From Lysobacter capsici (lineage in GTDB: Bacteria; Pseudomonadota; Gammaproteobacteria; Xanthomonadales; Xanthomonadaceae), in NCBI RefSeq assembly GCF_014779555.2, contig NZ_CP094357.1:2232001-2296000 (forward strand): DNA of 64,000 bases. The letters run 5' to 3'. A program made the position numbers and the translations under genes. Position 1 is the first letter of the stretch. Every line of letters begins with the position of its first letter. The notes beneath the pieces were generated by a model, which was not told where the DNA came from, did no database searches, and saw only the letters and a list, made by a program, of their open reading frames with translations. Shown piece after piece: positions 25,025 to 34,386 of the stretch.

Positions 25025-26386
25025 ATGTCTTCCGCCAGCAGCGTCTCGCCAGCCAATCCCAAAGTCGGTTTCGTCAGCCTCGGTTGCCCGAAGGCCCTGG
25101 TCGATTCCGAGCGCATCCTCACCCAGTTGCGCGTGGAGGGCTACGACATCGTCCAGACCTACGACGATGCCGACGTGGTGGTGGTCAACACCTGCGGCTT
25201 CATCGATTCGGCGGTGACCGAATCGCTGGACGCGATCGGCGAGGCGATCGCCGAGAACGGCAAGGTCATCGTCACCGGTTGCCTGGGCAAGCGCTCGGAA
25301 CTGATCCGCGAAGCGCACCCGGGCGTGCTGTCGATCAGCGGCCCGCAGGACTACGGCAGCGTGATGAGCGCGGTGCACAAGGTGCTGCCGCCCAAGCACG
25401 ATCCGTTTATCGACCTGGTGCCGCGTCGCGACGACGGCATCGGGGTCAAGCTCACCCCGAAGCATTATGCGTATCTGAAGATTTCCGAAGGCTGCAATCA
25501 CCGCTGCAGCTTCTGCATCATTCCGTCGATGCGCGGCGATCTGGTCTCGCGTCCGGTCGATCAGGTGCTGCGCGAAGCCGAAAAGCTGGCGATGGGCGGG
25601 GTCAAGGAACTGCTGGTGATCTCGCAGGACACCTCGGCCTACGGCGTCGACGTGAAGTACGCGCAGCACGAATGGCGCGGCAAGCCGTACCAGACCCGGA
25701 TGAAGGCGCTGTGCGAGGGCCTGAGCGAACTGGGCATCTGGACGCGCCTGCATTACGTGTATCCGTACCCGCATGTCGACGAGATCATTCCGTTGATGGC
25801 CGACGGCAAGCTGCTGCCGTACCTGGACATCCCGTTCCAGCACGCCAGCCCGCGCGTGCTCAAGCTGATGAAGCGTCCCGGCGCGGTCGACAAGACCCTG
25901 GAACGCATCCAGCGCTGGCGCTCGATCGCCCCGGACATCGCGATCCGCAGCACCTTCATCGTCGGTTTCCCGGGCGAGACCGAGGACGAATTCGAAGAAC
26001 TGCTGGATTTCCTCGACGAAGCCCAGCTCGACCGGGTCGGCGCATTCGCCTATTCGCCGGTCGACGGCGCCCGCGCCAACGATCTGCCCGATCCGGTCGA
26101 CGAGGACGTCAAGCAGGAGCGGCTGGCGCGTTTCATGGAGCGTCAGGCCGAGATTTCGGCGAACAAGCTCGAAGCCAAGGTTGGCAGCGTGCAGCGCTGC
26201 ATCGTCGACGCGCTCGACGGCGACCTGGCGATCGCGCGTTCGATGGCCGACGCGCCGGAGATCGACGGTCTGGTGCAGATCCAGAACGGGTTAGAAGCGC
26301 AGTTGCGCGTCGGCCAGTTCGTCGACGTCGAGATCATGGGCAGCGATGAGCATGATCTGTTCGGCGAGGCGGTGCTCGAGGATTGA
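25025..26386 (+). CDS. rimO: Ribosomal protein S12 methylthiotransferase
   Basis: The product has 453 residues. It is a radical-SAM enzyme that methylthiolates the conserved Asp of ribosomal protein uS12. An N-terminal UPF0004 domain ([42 protein letters not shown]) supplies three Cys for the auxiliary cluster. The radical-SAM motif is C157-x3-C161-x2-C164 ([14 protein letters not shown]). A TRAM domain closes the C-terminus. The ATG at 25025 gives the family length; upstream in-frame sequence belongs to the divergent promoter region. Family-diagnostic stretches include [21 protein letters not shown] in outline and [16 protein letters not shown]. Confidence 0.96.
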   Translation: MSSASSVSPANPKVGFVSLGCPKALVDSERILTQLRVEGYDIVQTYDDADVVVVNTCGFIDSAVTESLDAIGEAIAENGKVIVTGCLGKRSELIREAHPGVLSISGPQDYGSVMSAVHKVLPPKHDPFIDLVPRRDDGIGVKLTPKHYAYLKISEGCNHRCSFCIIPSMRGDLVSRPVDQVLREAEKLAMGGVKELLVISQDTSAYGVDVKYAQHEWRGKPYQTRMKALCEGLSELGIWTRLHYVYPYPHVDEIIPLMADGKLLPYLDIPFQHASPRVLKLMKRPGAVDKTLERIQRWRSIAPDIAIRSTFIVGFPGETEDEFEELLDFLDEAQLDRVGAFAYSPVDGARANDLPDPVDEDVKQERLARFMERQAEISANKLEAKVGSVQRCIVDALDGDLAIARSMADAPEIDGLVQIQNGLEAQLRVGQFVDVEIMGSDEHDLFGEAVLED

Positions 26387-26450
26387 GTTGGTGTCGGTGT
26401 CGCGGCACCGGATGGTGCCGGCCCGATCGCCTCGCAACTGCGTGCGCCGA

Positions 26451-26549
26451 CTGTAGGAGCGCCGCAAGTCGCGACCGCGTGATTTCAGTTGCGTCGAAAC
26501 TTTCGCAATCGGTGCGGACTCGCGGTCGCAGCTTGCGCAGCTCCTACAG
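26451..26549. repeat. Paired GTAGGAGC palindromic repeat
   Basis: The left arm ctgtaggagcgccgcaag and the right arm cttgcgcagctcctacag have inner cgcgaccgcg / cgcggtcgca. A further left arm only is at 26615-26645. The 26387-26732 gap contains these elements and no gene. Confidence 0.82.
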
Positions 26550-26732
26550 GGGCTTCGGGATGATGCGTCGAAGGTGGCGAGAACGCGCTGATCGCAGCGC
26601 AGGTGGGTGTACCGACTGTAGGAGCGCCGCAAGCCGCGACCACGTCATTTCGGCTGCGTCGAAAGGTTTGCATGCCTGCGTTCCTTCAGACGAGCAAAAG
26701 CAAAACAGCACCAGCAGCGCCGCACCCTGACC

Positions 26733-27920
26733 CTAAACCGCCACCCCAGCCGCATGCCCCGACGCCCAGGCCCACTGGAAGTTGTAGCCGCCCAGCCAGC
26801 CGGTCACGTCGATCACCTCGCCGATGAAATACAGCCCCGGCACGCGCTTGGACATCATCGTGCTCGACGACACTTCGTCGGTGTCGACCCCGCCCAGGGT
26901 GACCTCGGCGGTGCGATAGCCTTCGGTGCCGCTGGCGACCAGCGGCCATGCGCTCAAGGTCGCCGCCAGTTGCTTGAGCTCCGGCGCGTTGTACTGCTTC
27001 ATCGGTTTGTTGCTCAGCCACAGCTCGCACAGCCGCTGCGCGAAACGCTTCGGCATCGCGTCGCCGAGCACGGTCTTGAGCTCCGCCGCGGGCCGTTCGC
27101 GCTGCTGCGTCAGCAGCCAGTCCATCGCGTCGCGTCCGGGCAGCAGATCCAGGCGCAGATCGTCGCCGGGTTGCCAGAACGAGGAAATCTGCAGGATCGA
27201 CGGGCCGCTCACGCCGCGATGGGTGATCAGCAGCTGATTGCTGAAACTGCGCCCGTTGCAGCTCGCGGTGACCGGCAGCGCCACGCCGCTGAGGTCCTGC
27301 AAACGTTCTTGATGCTTGCCACTCAGGGTCAACGGCACCAGCCCGGCGCGGGTCGGCAACACGGTGTGGCCGTAGCCGCGCGCCAGTTCGTAACCGAAGC
27401 CGCTCGCGCCCATGCTCGGAATCGACAGGCCGCCACTGGCGACGACCAGGGATGCCGAGGACACCGCGCCCTGGGTGGTATGCACGCGAAACCCGCTGTC
27501 GCCTTCGCCACGCACGATGCGCTCGATCGAACAGCCGGTATTGATACGCACGCCGGCCGCCGTGCATTCGTCGACCAGCATCTTGACGATCAGCTTGGAC
27601 GACTCGTCGCAAAACAGCTGGCCCAGTTCTTTCTCGTGGTAGGCGATGCGATGGCGTTCGACCATCGCGATGAAATCCCACGGCGTGTAGCGCGCCAGCG
27701 CCGACTTGCAGAAATGCGGATTGGCCGACAGGTAGTTCGCCGGGGTGGTGCCGGTGTTGGTGAAATTGCAGCGCCCGCCGCCGGACATCAGGATTTTCTT
27801 GCCGACCTTGTTGGCGTGCTCGATCACCAGCACGCGCCGGCCGCGCTGGCCGGCGGTCAAGGCGCACATCAGGCCGGCGGCGCCGCCGCCGACGATCACC
27901 GCGTCGAACGTTTCGGCCAC
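26733..27920 (-). CDS. NAD(P)/FAD-dependent oxidoreductase, BaiN/HI0933 family, GTG start
   Basis: The product has 395 residues. An N-terminal Rossmann FAD motif (DAVIVGGGAAGLMCALTAGQRGRRVLVIEHANKVGKK in outline) is followed by the family signature ILMSGGGRCNFTN. Later motifs are VASGGLSIPSMGASGFGYELA and a C-terminal GEVIDVTGWLGGYNFQWAWASG that completes the flavin site. Members are flavoproteins of mostly unassigned reaction; BaiN acts on bile-acid intermediates in gut bacteria, which is not implied here. The start is GTG at 27920, one base after the yaeQ stop (TGA-A-GTG), so it is probably coupled to yaeQ. Confidence 0.9.
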   Translation of the reverse strand: MAETFDAVIVGGGAAGLMCALTAGQRGRRVLVIEHANKVGKKILMSGGGRCNFTNTGTTPANYLSANPHFCKSALARYTPWDFIAMVERHRIAYHEKELGQLFCDESSKLIVKMLVDECTAAGVRINTGCSIERIVRGEGDSGFRVHTTQGAVSSASLVVASGGLSIPSMGASGFGYELARGYGHTVLPTRAGLVPLTLSGKHQERLQDLSGVALPVTASCNGRSFSNQLLITHRGVSGPSILQISSFWQPGDDLRLDLLPGRDAMDWLLTQQRERPAAELKTVLGDAMPKRFAQRLCELWLSNKPMKQYNAPELKQLAATLSAWPLVASGTEGYRTAEVTLGGVDTDEVSSSTMMSKRVPGLYFIGEVIDVTGWLGGYNFQWAWASGHAAGVAV

Positions 27921-27921
27921 T

Positions 27922-28479
27922 TCAGGCCGCCCGCGCGTCCGCGCTCTGACGCACCGTCGGGGTGAAGGTCAGGGCGAATTTGTCGTTGCTGAGCGCGACT
28001 TCCTCGTCGGCGATCTGGCAGTCCAGGCGGAAACTGCGCTCGACCATCGCCGCCATCGCCTCGACCGAGGCCGGGTCGATATCGAGCACAGTGAGGTTCT
28101 TGAGCCGGCGCAGGATCGCGACGTTCTTGTCCCACCAAATGTTCGCCGCGTTGCCGCCGTAATTGACCACCACGACTTGCCGCGCCCGCCCGCAGGCCTT
28201 GCGAATGCGAGATTCGTCCGGCTGTCCCACATCGATCCACAACTCGATATCGCCGGTGTAATCGCGCAGGGCGATGTCCGGTTCGTCCTCGCTGCTCAGG
28301 CCGGGGCCGAATTCCAGGCGTTCGTGCGCGTTCAAGGCGAACGCCAGCATGCGCACCATCAGCCGCTGCGGGGTTTCCGACGGATGCTGGGCCAGGGTCA
28401 GCTGGTGCGCGGCGTAGTAGTGCCGGTCCATGTCGCTGATTTGCAGTTCGATCTTGACGATGGTGGCATTGGGCGCCAT
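27922..28479 (-). CDS. yaeQ: YaeQ family protein
   Basis: The product has 185 residues, close to Escherichia coli YaeQ. It has the conserved start ATIVKIELQISDMDRHYYA, then LTLAQHPSETPQRLMVRMLAFALNA, LSSEDEPDIALRDYTGDIELWIDVGQPDESRIRKACGRA in outline, and WWDKN. YaeQ has a restriction-endonuclease-like (PD-(D/E)XK) fold, here with the acidic residues DEPD and the ELWIDVG strand. An early report of RfaH suppression was not sustained, and its role is uncertain. The ATG at 28479 is chosen for family length; the frame continues upstream. The downstream flavoprotein gene starts 1 bp after its stop. Confidence 0.9.
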   Translation of the reverse strand: MAPNATIVKIELQISDMDRHYYAAHQLTLAQHPSETPQRLMVRMLAFALNAHERLEFGPGLSSEDEPDIALRDYTGDIELWIDVGQPDESRIRKACGRARQVVVVNYGGNAANIWWDKNVAILRRLKNLTVLDIDPASVEAMAAMVERSFRLDCQIADEEVALSNDKFALTFTPTVRQSADARAA

Positions 28480-28757
28480 GGGGGATGCCTGCAGGAAAAC
28501 AGCGCGCATTCTAGACTTTGCCGGCGCGCGCTGCCGGTTCGGGCGGATTTGAGTTGATTCGCGCCGATTTGAGCCGATTGGGGTCGATCGCCGAAGTCCC
28601 ATTCACACCGGCTGCGCGACCCGCGCTGCGATTCACAGCGGCAAACGACGGCGACGGACCCCGCATCAAAGCCGTTCCTGCCGCCATGACCGAGCCGACG
28701 CGGACGCGATCGCCATGGCTGCGTTCGCAACAGGCAACGATCGGCGAAGATAGGCCT

Positions 28758-29645
28758 ATGTCCGCCGCCGATACCCAGCCCGCGCCCGCCGCGGTCCCGC
28801 CGAGCCGCCTGCAACTGCCGCCCGGGCCGTGGACGAGCTTGCTGGACGGGCTGTGCGCGCGGTTTCCGGCGATCGATCGCGCGACCTGGCTCGATCGCTT
28901 CGCGCGCGGACGCGTCCACGACGCGCAGGGCCGGCCCTTGGCCGCGGATACGGCCTATCGCGCCGGCATGGAGATCCGCTATTTCCGCGAGGTCGCGCGC
29001 GAGCCGGCGATCCCGTTCGCCGAACGCGTGCTGTACCGCGATGCGCGCTTGCTGGTGGTCGACAAGCCGCATTTCCTGCCGGTCGCGCCGACCGGCGCGT
29101 TCGTCCAGGAAACCCTGCTGGGACGTCTGCAGCGGCAGTTCGGCGAACCCGCGCTGGCGCCGTTGCATCGGCTCGATCGCGGCACCGCCGGCGTGGTGAT
29201 GTTTTCGCGCGAGCCGGCGACTCGCGACGCCTATCAGGCCTTGTTCCGCGAACGCCGCATTTTCAAGCGTTACGAAGCCTTGGCGGCGCCGTTGCCGGGG
29301 CTGCGGTTCCCGTTGCTGCATCGCTCGCGATTGGTGCCGGGCGAGCCGTTCTTCCTGATGCGCGAGGTCGAGGGCGAGGCCAACAGCGAAACCCGGATCG
29401 AGGTGATCGCGCGCGACGGGCCGCTGTGGCGGTATGGGCTGGAGCCGCTGAGCGGGCGCAAGCACCAGTTGCGGGTGCATATGGCTTCGCTGGGCGCGCC
29501 GATCGCGAACGACGGGTTTTATCCGTTGGCGGCGCAGGCGCAGGACGATTTCGAGCGGCCGTTGAAGTTGCTGGCGCGGTCGTTGCGGTTCGTCGATCCG
29601 CTAGATGCAGTGGAGCGGTGTTTCGTCAGCGGCTTCGAGCTTTGA
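28758..29645 (+). CDS. RluA-type pseudouridine synthase
   Basis: The product has 295 residues. The catalytic motif is HRLD140RGTAGVVMF, with D140 as nucleophile. An upstream strand VVDKPHFLPVAPTG and the C-terminal GRKHQLRVHMASLGAPIANDGFYP are standard for the RluA/RsuA superfamily. There is no clear S4 domain, although RFARGRVHDAQGRPLAADTAYRAG resembles a degenerate one. The target uridine (23S rRNA or tRNA) cannot be assigned. The start is uncertain: ATG at 28758 (chosen, first Ala/Pro-rich leader) or ATG at 28686 in frame. It is divergent from yaeQ. Confidence 0.87.
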   Translation: MSAADTQPAPAAVPPSRLQLPPGPWTSLLDGLCARFPAIDRATWLDRFARGRVHDAQGRPLAADTAYRAGMEIRYFREVAREPAIPFAERVLYRDARLLVVDKPHFLPVAPTGAFVQETLLGRLQRQFGEPALAPLHRLDRGTAGVVMFSREPATRDAYQALFRERRIFKRYEALAAPLPGLRFPLLHRSRLVPGEPFFLMREVEGEANSETRIEVIARDGPLWRYGLEPLSGRKHQLRVHMASLGAPIANDGFYPLAAQAQDDFERPLKLLARSLRFVDPLDAVERCFVSGFEL

Positions 29646-29678
29646 GCTCCGGCGCGCGTGGCCAGACCGCGCTTTGGG

Positions 29679-30434
29679 CTAGACCCATTCCCGCGAGGGC
29701 AGGGTGTAGCGACGCTGCGGCCGCCCGATCAGGTCGAGGAAGTTGTTGAACACCGCATCGGCGCGCAGCTGCATGGCCTGGATGTGCTCGGCCGTCTGCG
29801 CGCGGATCACCGCCTCGCTGGTGTCGTGGCCGAGTTCGGCCAGTTCTTCGCGGTAGACCGGATTGGCCAGCCAGCGTTCGATCAGCGGCACGTCCATTTC
29901 CAGGTGGAACTGGAAACCGTAGGCGTTGTCGCCCCAGCGGAAGGCCTGCTGTTCGCAGCTGTCGGTGCAGGCCAGGTGCCGCGCGCCCTGCGGGATCTCG
30001 AAGCTGTAGCGATGCCACTGGAACACCGGCGCGGTTTGCGCGAGCGGCGCGAGCACCGGGTCGTCGCGGCTGGCGTCGGTGGTGCGCAGCGGGTACCAGC
30101 CGATCTCGGGCCGATGGTGCTTGCGCACCGGCGCGCCGAGCACGTGCGCGAGCAACTGCGCGCCCAGGCAGATGCCGAGCACCGGCTTGCCTTGCTGCAG
30201 CATGCGTTCGATCGCCAGCAGCTCGGTGCGCAGATGCGGGCGCGCGGCCTGGTCCTCGACGTTCATCGGCCCGCCGAGCACGATCAGCCCGCGGTAGCGG
30301 TCGACATTGGGCTGGGCGTCGGGGTCGCGGTCGAAATTGGTGAAGCGAATGCGATGGCCGCGCCGCCGGATCAACGGATCCAGCGTACCCAGCGGTTCGG
30401 CGGCGACGTGTTGGAAGACCAGAATGCGGGACAT
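29679..30434 (-). CDS. Class I glutamine amidotransferase (GMP synthase-like)
   Basis: The product has 251 residues. The triad is C89 (GICLGAQLLA), H177 and E179 (FQFHLEM). GGPMNVED and HRYSFEIPQGA are typical of the stand-alone GATase1 family related to the amidotransferase part of GuaA. Many such proteins are annotated only by fold; some act as gamma-glutamyl hydrolases in polyamine or amino-acid catabolism. No synthase partner is adjacent. It is convergent with the pseudouridine synthase (34 bp apart). Confidence 0.88.
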   Translation of the reverse strand: MSRILVFQHVAAEPLGTLDPLIRRRGHRIRFTNFDRDPDAQPNVDRYRGLIVLGGPMNVEDQAARPHLRTELLAIERMLQQGKPVLGICLGAQLLAHVLGAPVRKHHRPEIGWYPLRTTDASRDDPVLAPLAQTAPVFQWHRYSFEIPQGARHLACTDSCEQQAFRWGDNAYGFQFHLEMDVPLIERWLANPVYREELAELGHDTSEAVIRAQTAEHIQAMQLRADAVFNNFLDLIGRPQRRYTLPSREWV

Positions 30435-30552
30435 GAGGGGCGGCGTTGCGGCTTGCGCTCACGACTATGCCAAACCGCGGCGCGCCTGTGGGTGCCGGGG
30501 CTTATGAATTTCGGTGTGATTGTTTCTGTGCCGATAGGATGCGGCGATCAGG

Positions 30553-30745
30553 CTCCCTCTCCCGCTTGCGGGGTGAGCGGATGCCGCTTGCGAGCCATCG
30601 GCTCGCGCATCCGCGAACGCCCAAGCGCTGGTCGCTTGGGCCGGGGCGGGTTGGGGTGAGGGTGTGCGTGGTGGCGACGTAGTCACGAGGCCGCGCGCCC
30701 TCATCCGGTCCTTCGGACCACCTTCTCCCGCGAGCGGGAGAAGGA
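30553..30745. repeat. Palindromic intergenic repeats (ccctctcccgc...gggttggggtgaggg type)
   Basis: One unit (30553-30664) has ccctctcccgcttgcgggg at the left and gggttggggtgaggg at the right, with an internal gcttgcgagcc/ggctcgcgc hairpin. A second unit has a perfect 11-bp stem ccttctcccgc / gcgggagaagg at 30721-30744. A relative is at 62972-62995. The 30435-30777 gap holds only these. Confidence 0.65.
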
Positions 30746-30777
30746 TTCATCATCGAACTTGAATCTCTAATCCCGAC

Positions 30778-32868
30778 TCACCGCGGCTTGAACGGCTTCC
30801 TCGGCCCGGTATGCGCACCGCGCGGACCACCGGGACCACCCGGGCGCGGGCCGCCATGCGGCTTGTGGCCGCCCGGACGCGGTGCGCCGGGGCCACCCGG
30901 ACGACGCGAACGGCCGCCTTCGAGGTCGCCCGGCGCGGCACGCTGGATGCGCAGCGGATGACCGGACACGCGCACCTTCTTGAGGTGCTCCATCAATTCG
31001 CGCGGCATGCCCTCGGGCAGGTCGACCAGGGTGTAGTCGTCGCGGATGTCGATGCGGCCGATGTAGCGGCTTTCCAGATCGGCCTCGTTGGCGATCGCGC
31101 CGACGATGTTGCCCGGCTGCACGCCGTGGCTGTGGCCGACTTCGATGCGGAAGGTCTCCATGCCGACATCGGACTCGCCGCGCGGCGCGCGCTCTTGCGA
31201 GCGTTCGTGCGAACGCTCCTGGCGCGGCGCCGGTGCTTCGTCGTCGAAGAAGGCTTCGGCGGCGTTGGCCGGGCGCGTGGCCGAGGGCGGGGTGTACTGG
31301 CGCTGCTCATGGCGCGGCGTCGGCGCGGCGCGCTCGTATTCGCGCGGCGGACGCGGGTCGGCGCGGCGCGCATCCGGGCGCGCTGCGTCCTGACGGTAGT
31401 CCTGGCGATGCGCGCCGGAGTTCGAGGCGTTGTCGCGCTCGTTGAACTTGCGCGTGGCCTGGCCGCGATGTTCGCGCGGGCCGTCGCGCTCTTCGCGCGC
31501 GTACTTCGGCGGCGCCGGCGGCGGGGTCAGCAGCAGCGGGTTATCGCCCTGCACCAGCTTGGCCAGGGCCGCGGCGATCTCGACCGCGGGCACGTTCTTC
31601 TCGCGCTCGTAGCGTTCGACCATGTCGCGGAACAGGCTCAGGTCGCTGCTTTCCAGCGCGTCGCTGATCTTGCCGAGGAAGCGCGAAACGCGCTGCTCGT
31701 TGACCGTCTCCACGCTCGGCAGCTCCATCGGCTCGATCGGCTGACGGGTGGCGCGTTCGATCGCGCGCAGCATGCCGCGCTCGCGCGGAGTGACGAACAA
31801 GATCGCCTCGCCCTTGCGCCCGGCGCGGCCGGTGCGGCCGATGCGGTGGACGTAGCTTTCGGTGTCGTAGGGAATGTCGTAGTTCAGCACGTGGCTGATG
31901 CGGTCCACGTCGAGGCCGCGCGCGGCGACGTCGGTGGCGACCAGCACGTCGATCTTGCCGTCCTTGAGGTTCTGGATGGTCTTCTCGCGCTGCTGCTGCT
32001 GCACGTCGCCGTTGATCGCGGCGGCCGAAATGCCACGCGCCGACAGCTTCTCGGCCAGTTCGTCGGTGCCCAGCTTGGTGCGCGCGAACACGATCATCGC
32101 GTCGAAGGATTCGGCTTCCAGGATGCGGGTCAGCGCATCGAGCTTGTGCACGCCGCTGACCGACCAGTAACGCTGGCGGATGTTGGCGGCGGTGGTCGTG
32201 GTCGACTTGATCGCGATCTCGACAGGGTCTTTCAGATAGGTCTGGGCGATGCGCTTGATCTGCGAGGGCATGGTCGCCGAGAACAACGCGACCTGACGCG
32301 TTTCCGGGGTCTTCTTGAGCACGTTCTCGACGTCGTCGATGAAGCCCATGCGCAGCATTTCGTCGGCTTCGTCGAGCACCAGGCAACGCAGCTCCGACAG
32401 GTCCAGGGTGCCGCGGTCGAGGTGATCGATCACCCGGCCCGGGGTGCCGACGACCACATGCACGCCGCGCTTGAGCGCCTGCAGCTGCGGGTAATAGCTC
32501 TGGCCGCCGTAGATCGGCAGCACGTGGAAGCCGGGCAGATGCACGGCGTACTTCTGGAACGCCTCGGCGACCTGGATCGCCAGTTCGCGGGTCGGCGCCA
32601 GCACCAGCGCCTGCGGCTTGAACTGCTTGGGATCGATCTGGGCCAGGATCGGCAGCGCGAACGCGGCGGTCTTGCCGGTGCCGGTCTGGGCCTGACCGAG
32701 CAGGTCGCGGCCTTCGAGCAGCGGCGGAATGGTCGCGGCCTGGATCGGCGAGGGCGACTCGTAGCCGACGTCGGCCAGCGCGCGCAGCAGCGGCGCGGAC
32801 AGGGCGAGGTCGGTGAATTTCGTGGTGGCGGGGGAGTCGGTGGGGGTATTGGGCATGTCGGCGCTCAT
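30778..32868 (-). CDS. deaD: DEAD-box RNA helicase, DeaD/CsdA-like
   Basis: The product has 696 residues. Helicase core 1: Q-motif region FTDLALSAPLLRALADVGYESPSPIQ in outline, Walker A AQTGTGKT (60-67), PTREL (92-96), TPGR, DEAD (166-169) and SAT (197-199). Core 2: VATDVAARGLDVDR and HRIGRTGRAGRKG. A dimerisation/linker region follows, then a 110-residue low-complexity Arg/Glu/Pro segment. A DbpA-like RNA-binding domain lies at about 562-642 (METFRIEVGHSHGVQPGNIVGAIANE in outline), followed by a Gly/Pro/Arg-rich tail. The family unwinds rRNA in cold-sensitive 50S assembly and assists mRNA decay. GGAG precedes the ATG. It is transcribed alone. Confidence 0.94.
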   Translation of the reverse strand: MSADMPNTPTDSPATTKFTDLALSAPLLRALADVGYESPSPIQAATIPPLLEGRDLLGQAQTGTGKTAAFALPILAQIDPKQFKPQALVLAPTRELAIQVAEAFQKYAVHLPGFHVLPIYGGQSYYPQLQALKRGVHVVVGTPGRVIDHLDRGTLDLSELRCLVLDEADEMLRMGFIDDVENVLKKTPETRQVALFSATMPSQIKRIAQTYLKDPVEIAIKSTTTTAANIRQRYWSVSGVHKLDALTRILEAESFDAMIVFARTKLGTDELAEKLSARGISAAAINGDVQQQQREKTIQNLKDGKIDVLVATDVAARGLDVDRISHVLNYDIPYDTESYVHRIGRTGRAGRKGEAILFVTPRERGMLRAIERATRQPIEPMELPSVETVNEQRVSRFLGKISDALESSDLSLFRDMVERYEREKNVPAVEIAAALAKLVQGDNPLLLTPPPAPPKYAREERDGPREHRGQATRKFNERDNASNSGAHRQDYRQDAARPDARRADPRPPREYERAAPTPRHEQRQYTPPSATRPANAAEAFFDDEAPAPRQERSHERSQERAPRGESDVGMETFRIEVGHSHGVQPGNIVGAIANEADLESRYIGRIDIRDDYTLVDLPEGMPRELMEHLKKVRVSGHPLRIQRAAPGDLEGGRSRRPGGPGAPRPGGHKPHGGPRPGGPGGPRGAHTGPRKPFKPR

Positions 32869-33295
32869 GACGAGGCTCCAGCAGCGCCGGCAGGGCCGGT
32901 CGGGAAGACCGACCAGTTTACTCGCATGCGTGTGGAGCGAAGGCTCTTGCGGTCGGGGGAGTTCAGGCAGACAGCGGAATCGGACGGTGGATTGAGGCGA
33001 TCTGGCGGGTTTCGGGCCATCGCGGGCGCGGCGGCCGGGGCGTCATGCGCGCTGTACGGTCATCGCGCCTGCTGACTGCTTGCGCGCGGCAGGCGTGCCC
33101 TTTGTGGCGATGATCGGCAAAAAACAGCTTGATTAACGCGACCGGCGCGGTGCTTTTCGGATGCCGCGAGGGCATGCCGAATCGGCCCGCCGACGCCTGT
33201 TCATCATTTTGGCCAAGTGTTCGTGCTGATCCCGCCGGCGCTTATGTGCCGCATCGGGCCGTTAAGCCACGGGCCGTATTCGTGCTTGCAGCATT

Positions 33296-33337
33296 TGCAC
33301 GATTATGCACAATTGCACTCAATCACTAACGATTGAG
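33296..33337. promoter_or_regulatory. Candidate DeoR operator: three tgcac boxes and an inverted repeat
   Basis: Three tgcac boxes start at 33296, 33306 and 33314. They are followed by a perfect 7-bp inverted repeat, ctcaatc / gattgag (33318-33324 and 33331-33337), ending 7 bp before the regulator's ATG. The position fits autoregulation by a DeoR protein. The rest of the 32869-33344 gap shows no gene. Confidence 0.45.
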
Positions 33338-33344
33338 CCCGGTC

Positions 33345-34127
33345 ATGTCCGCCGAAGAACTGCTGCCGCAGCAGCGCCACCGCCTGATCCTCGAGCGATT
33401 GCTGGCCCAGGGCCGGGTGATCGCGGTCGATCTGGCGCGCGAACTGGAGGTCTCGCACGACACCATCCGCCGCGATCTGCGCGAAATGGCGGCCGCCGGG
33501 CAATGCCGGCGCGTCTACGGCGGGGCCTTGCCGCTGGCGCCGGACAACGGCCCCATCGCGCTGCGCCAGACCCAGGCGCCGGGCCGCAAGGCCGCGCTGG
33601 CGCGCGCCGCGATCGGGCTGATCGAACGCGGGCAGGTGATCTTTCTCGACGCCGGTTCGACCAACATCGCCATCGCCCAGGCCTTGCCGCAGGGCTACGG
33701 CCTGACCGTGGCGACCAATGCGCCGGCGATCGCGGCCGTGCTGGCCTTGCGCGAGGACCTGCAACTGATCGTGATCGGCGGCCGGGTCGATGCGCGGATC
33801 GGCGCCAGCCTGGGCCGGGTCGCGATCCGCGATGCGCAGGCGATCCGCAGCGACCTGTATTTCGTCGGCGTATGCGGCGTCGATGCGCAGGCCGGCATCA
33901 GCGCGCTCGATTACGAGGACGCGCAGTTCAAGCAGGCGGTCGCGGCGGCCAGTCGCGCGGTGGTGGCGGTGGCGGCCGACGAAAAGCTCGGTACCGCCGC
34001 GCCGTTCGCGGTGGCGGCGACCGACGATCTGCATGCGCTGGTGATCGAGCACGGCGCCGACGCGGCGCAGGCGCGCGCGTTCGAGGGCCTGGGCGTGCGG
34101 GTGGTGCGGGCGGAGGCGGTGGCGTGA
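33345..34127 (+). CDS. DeoR family transcriptional regulator
   Basis: The product has 260 residues. An N-terminal DeoR winged helix-turn-helix (QQRHRLILERLLAQGRVIAVDLARELEVSHDTIRRDLREMAAAG in outline) ends in the RRVYGGAL hinge. The DeoR-C sensor domain has FLDAGSTNIAIAQALP and LIVIGGRVDARIGASLG, typical of regulators that bind phosphorylated sugars. The regulated pathway is unknown; the next gene downstream is an MFS transporter 259 bp away. The ATG at 33345 is chosen over an in-frame TTG at 33333, which falls inside the inverted repeat. Confidence 0.9.
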   Translation: MSAEELLPQQRHRLILERLLAQGRVIAVDLARELEVSHDTIRRDLREMAAAGQCRRVYGGALPLAPDNGPIALRQTQAPGRKAALARAAIGLIERGQVIFLDAGSTNIAIAQALPQGYGLTVATNAPAIAAVLALREDLQLIVIGGRVDARIGASLGRVAIRDAQAIRSDLYFVGVCGVDAQAGISALDYEDAQFKQAVAAASRAVVAVAADEKLGTAAPFAVAATDDLHALVIEHGADAAQARAFEGLGVRVVRAEAVA

Positions 34128-34386
34128 GGTCGCTGTTGTCGGATTCGGCGGCGCCGAGGTCGAAGTCGCTCCCAAAAAAGCCGAAGCCTTTTCGAAACAT
34201 CCCGGACTGAAGCCTTCTGCCAATAAATGACTATTTGGTTGAAGCCATGTCGAAAAAGTGGCTTCGCATTCTTCAACTCAACTCAACTCAATTCGAATCT
34301 GGTGATTCGATTCGATCCGATATCGCGGCGCACGCGGTTGTTTCCGCCTGATCCCCACCTGTCTGTCTCCGGAGTCCCGACCCCTC

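Noticed and set aside
28518..28757. A longer pseudouridine synthase starting at 28518
   Set aside because: The added sequence overlaps the divergent promoter region of yaeQ and has no domain; 28758 (or 28686) is more likely.
30811..33075. A 754-codon plus-strand open frame opposite the DEAD-box helicase
   Set aside because: All helicase motifs are on the minus strand; this frame has none and is Ala/Val/Arg/Gln-rich.
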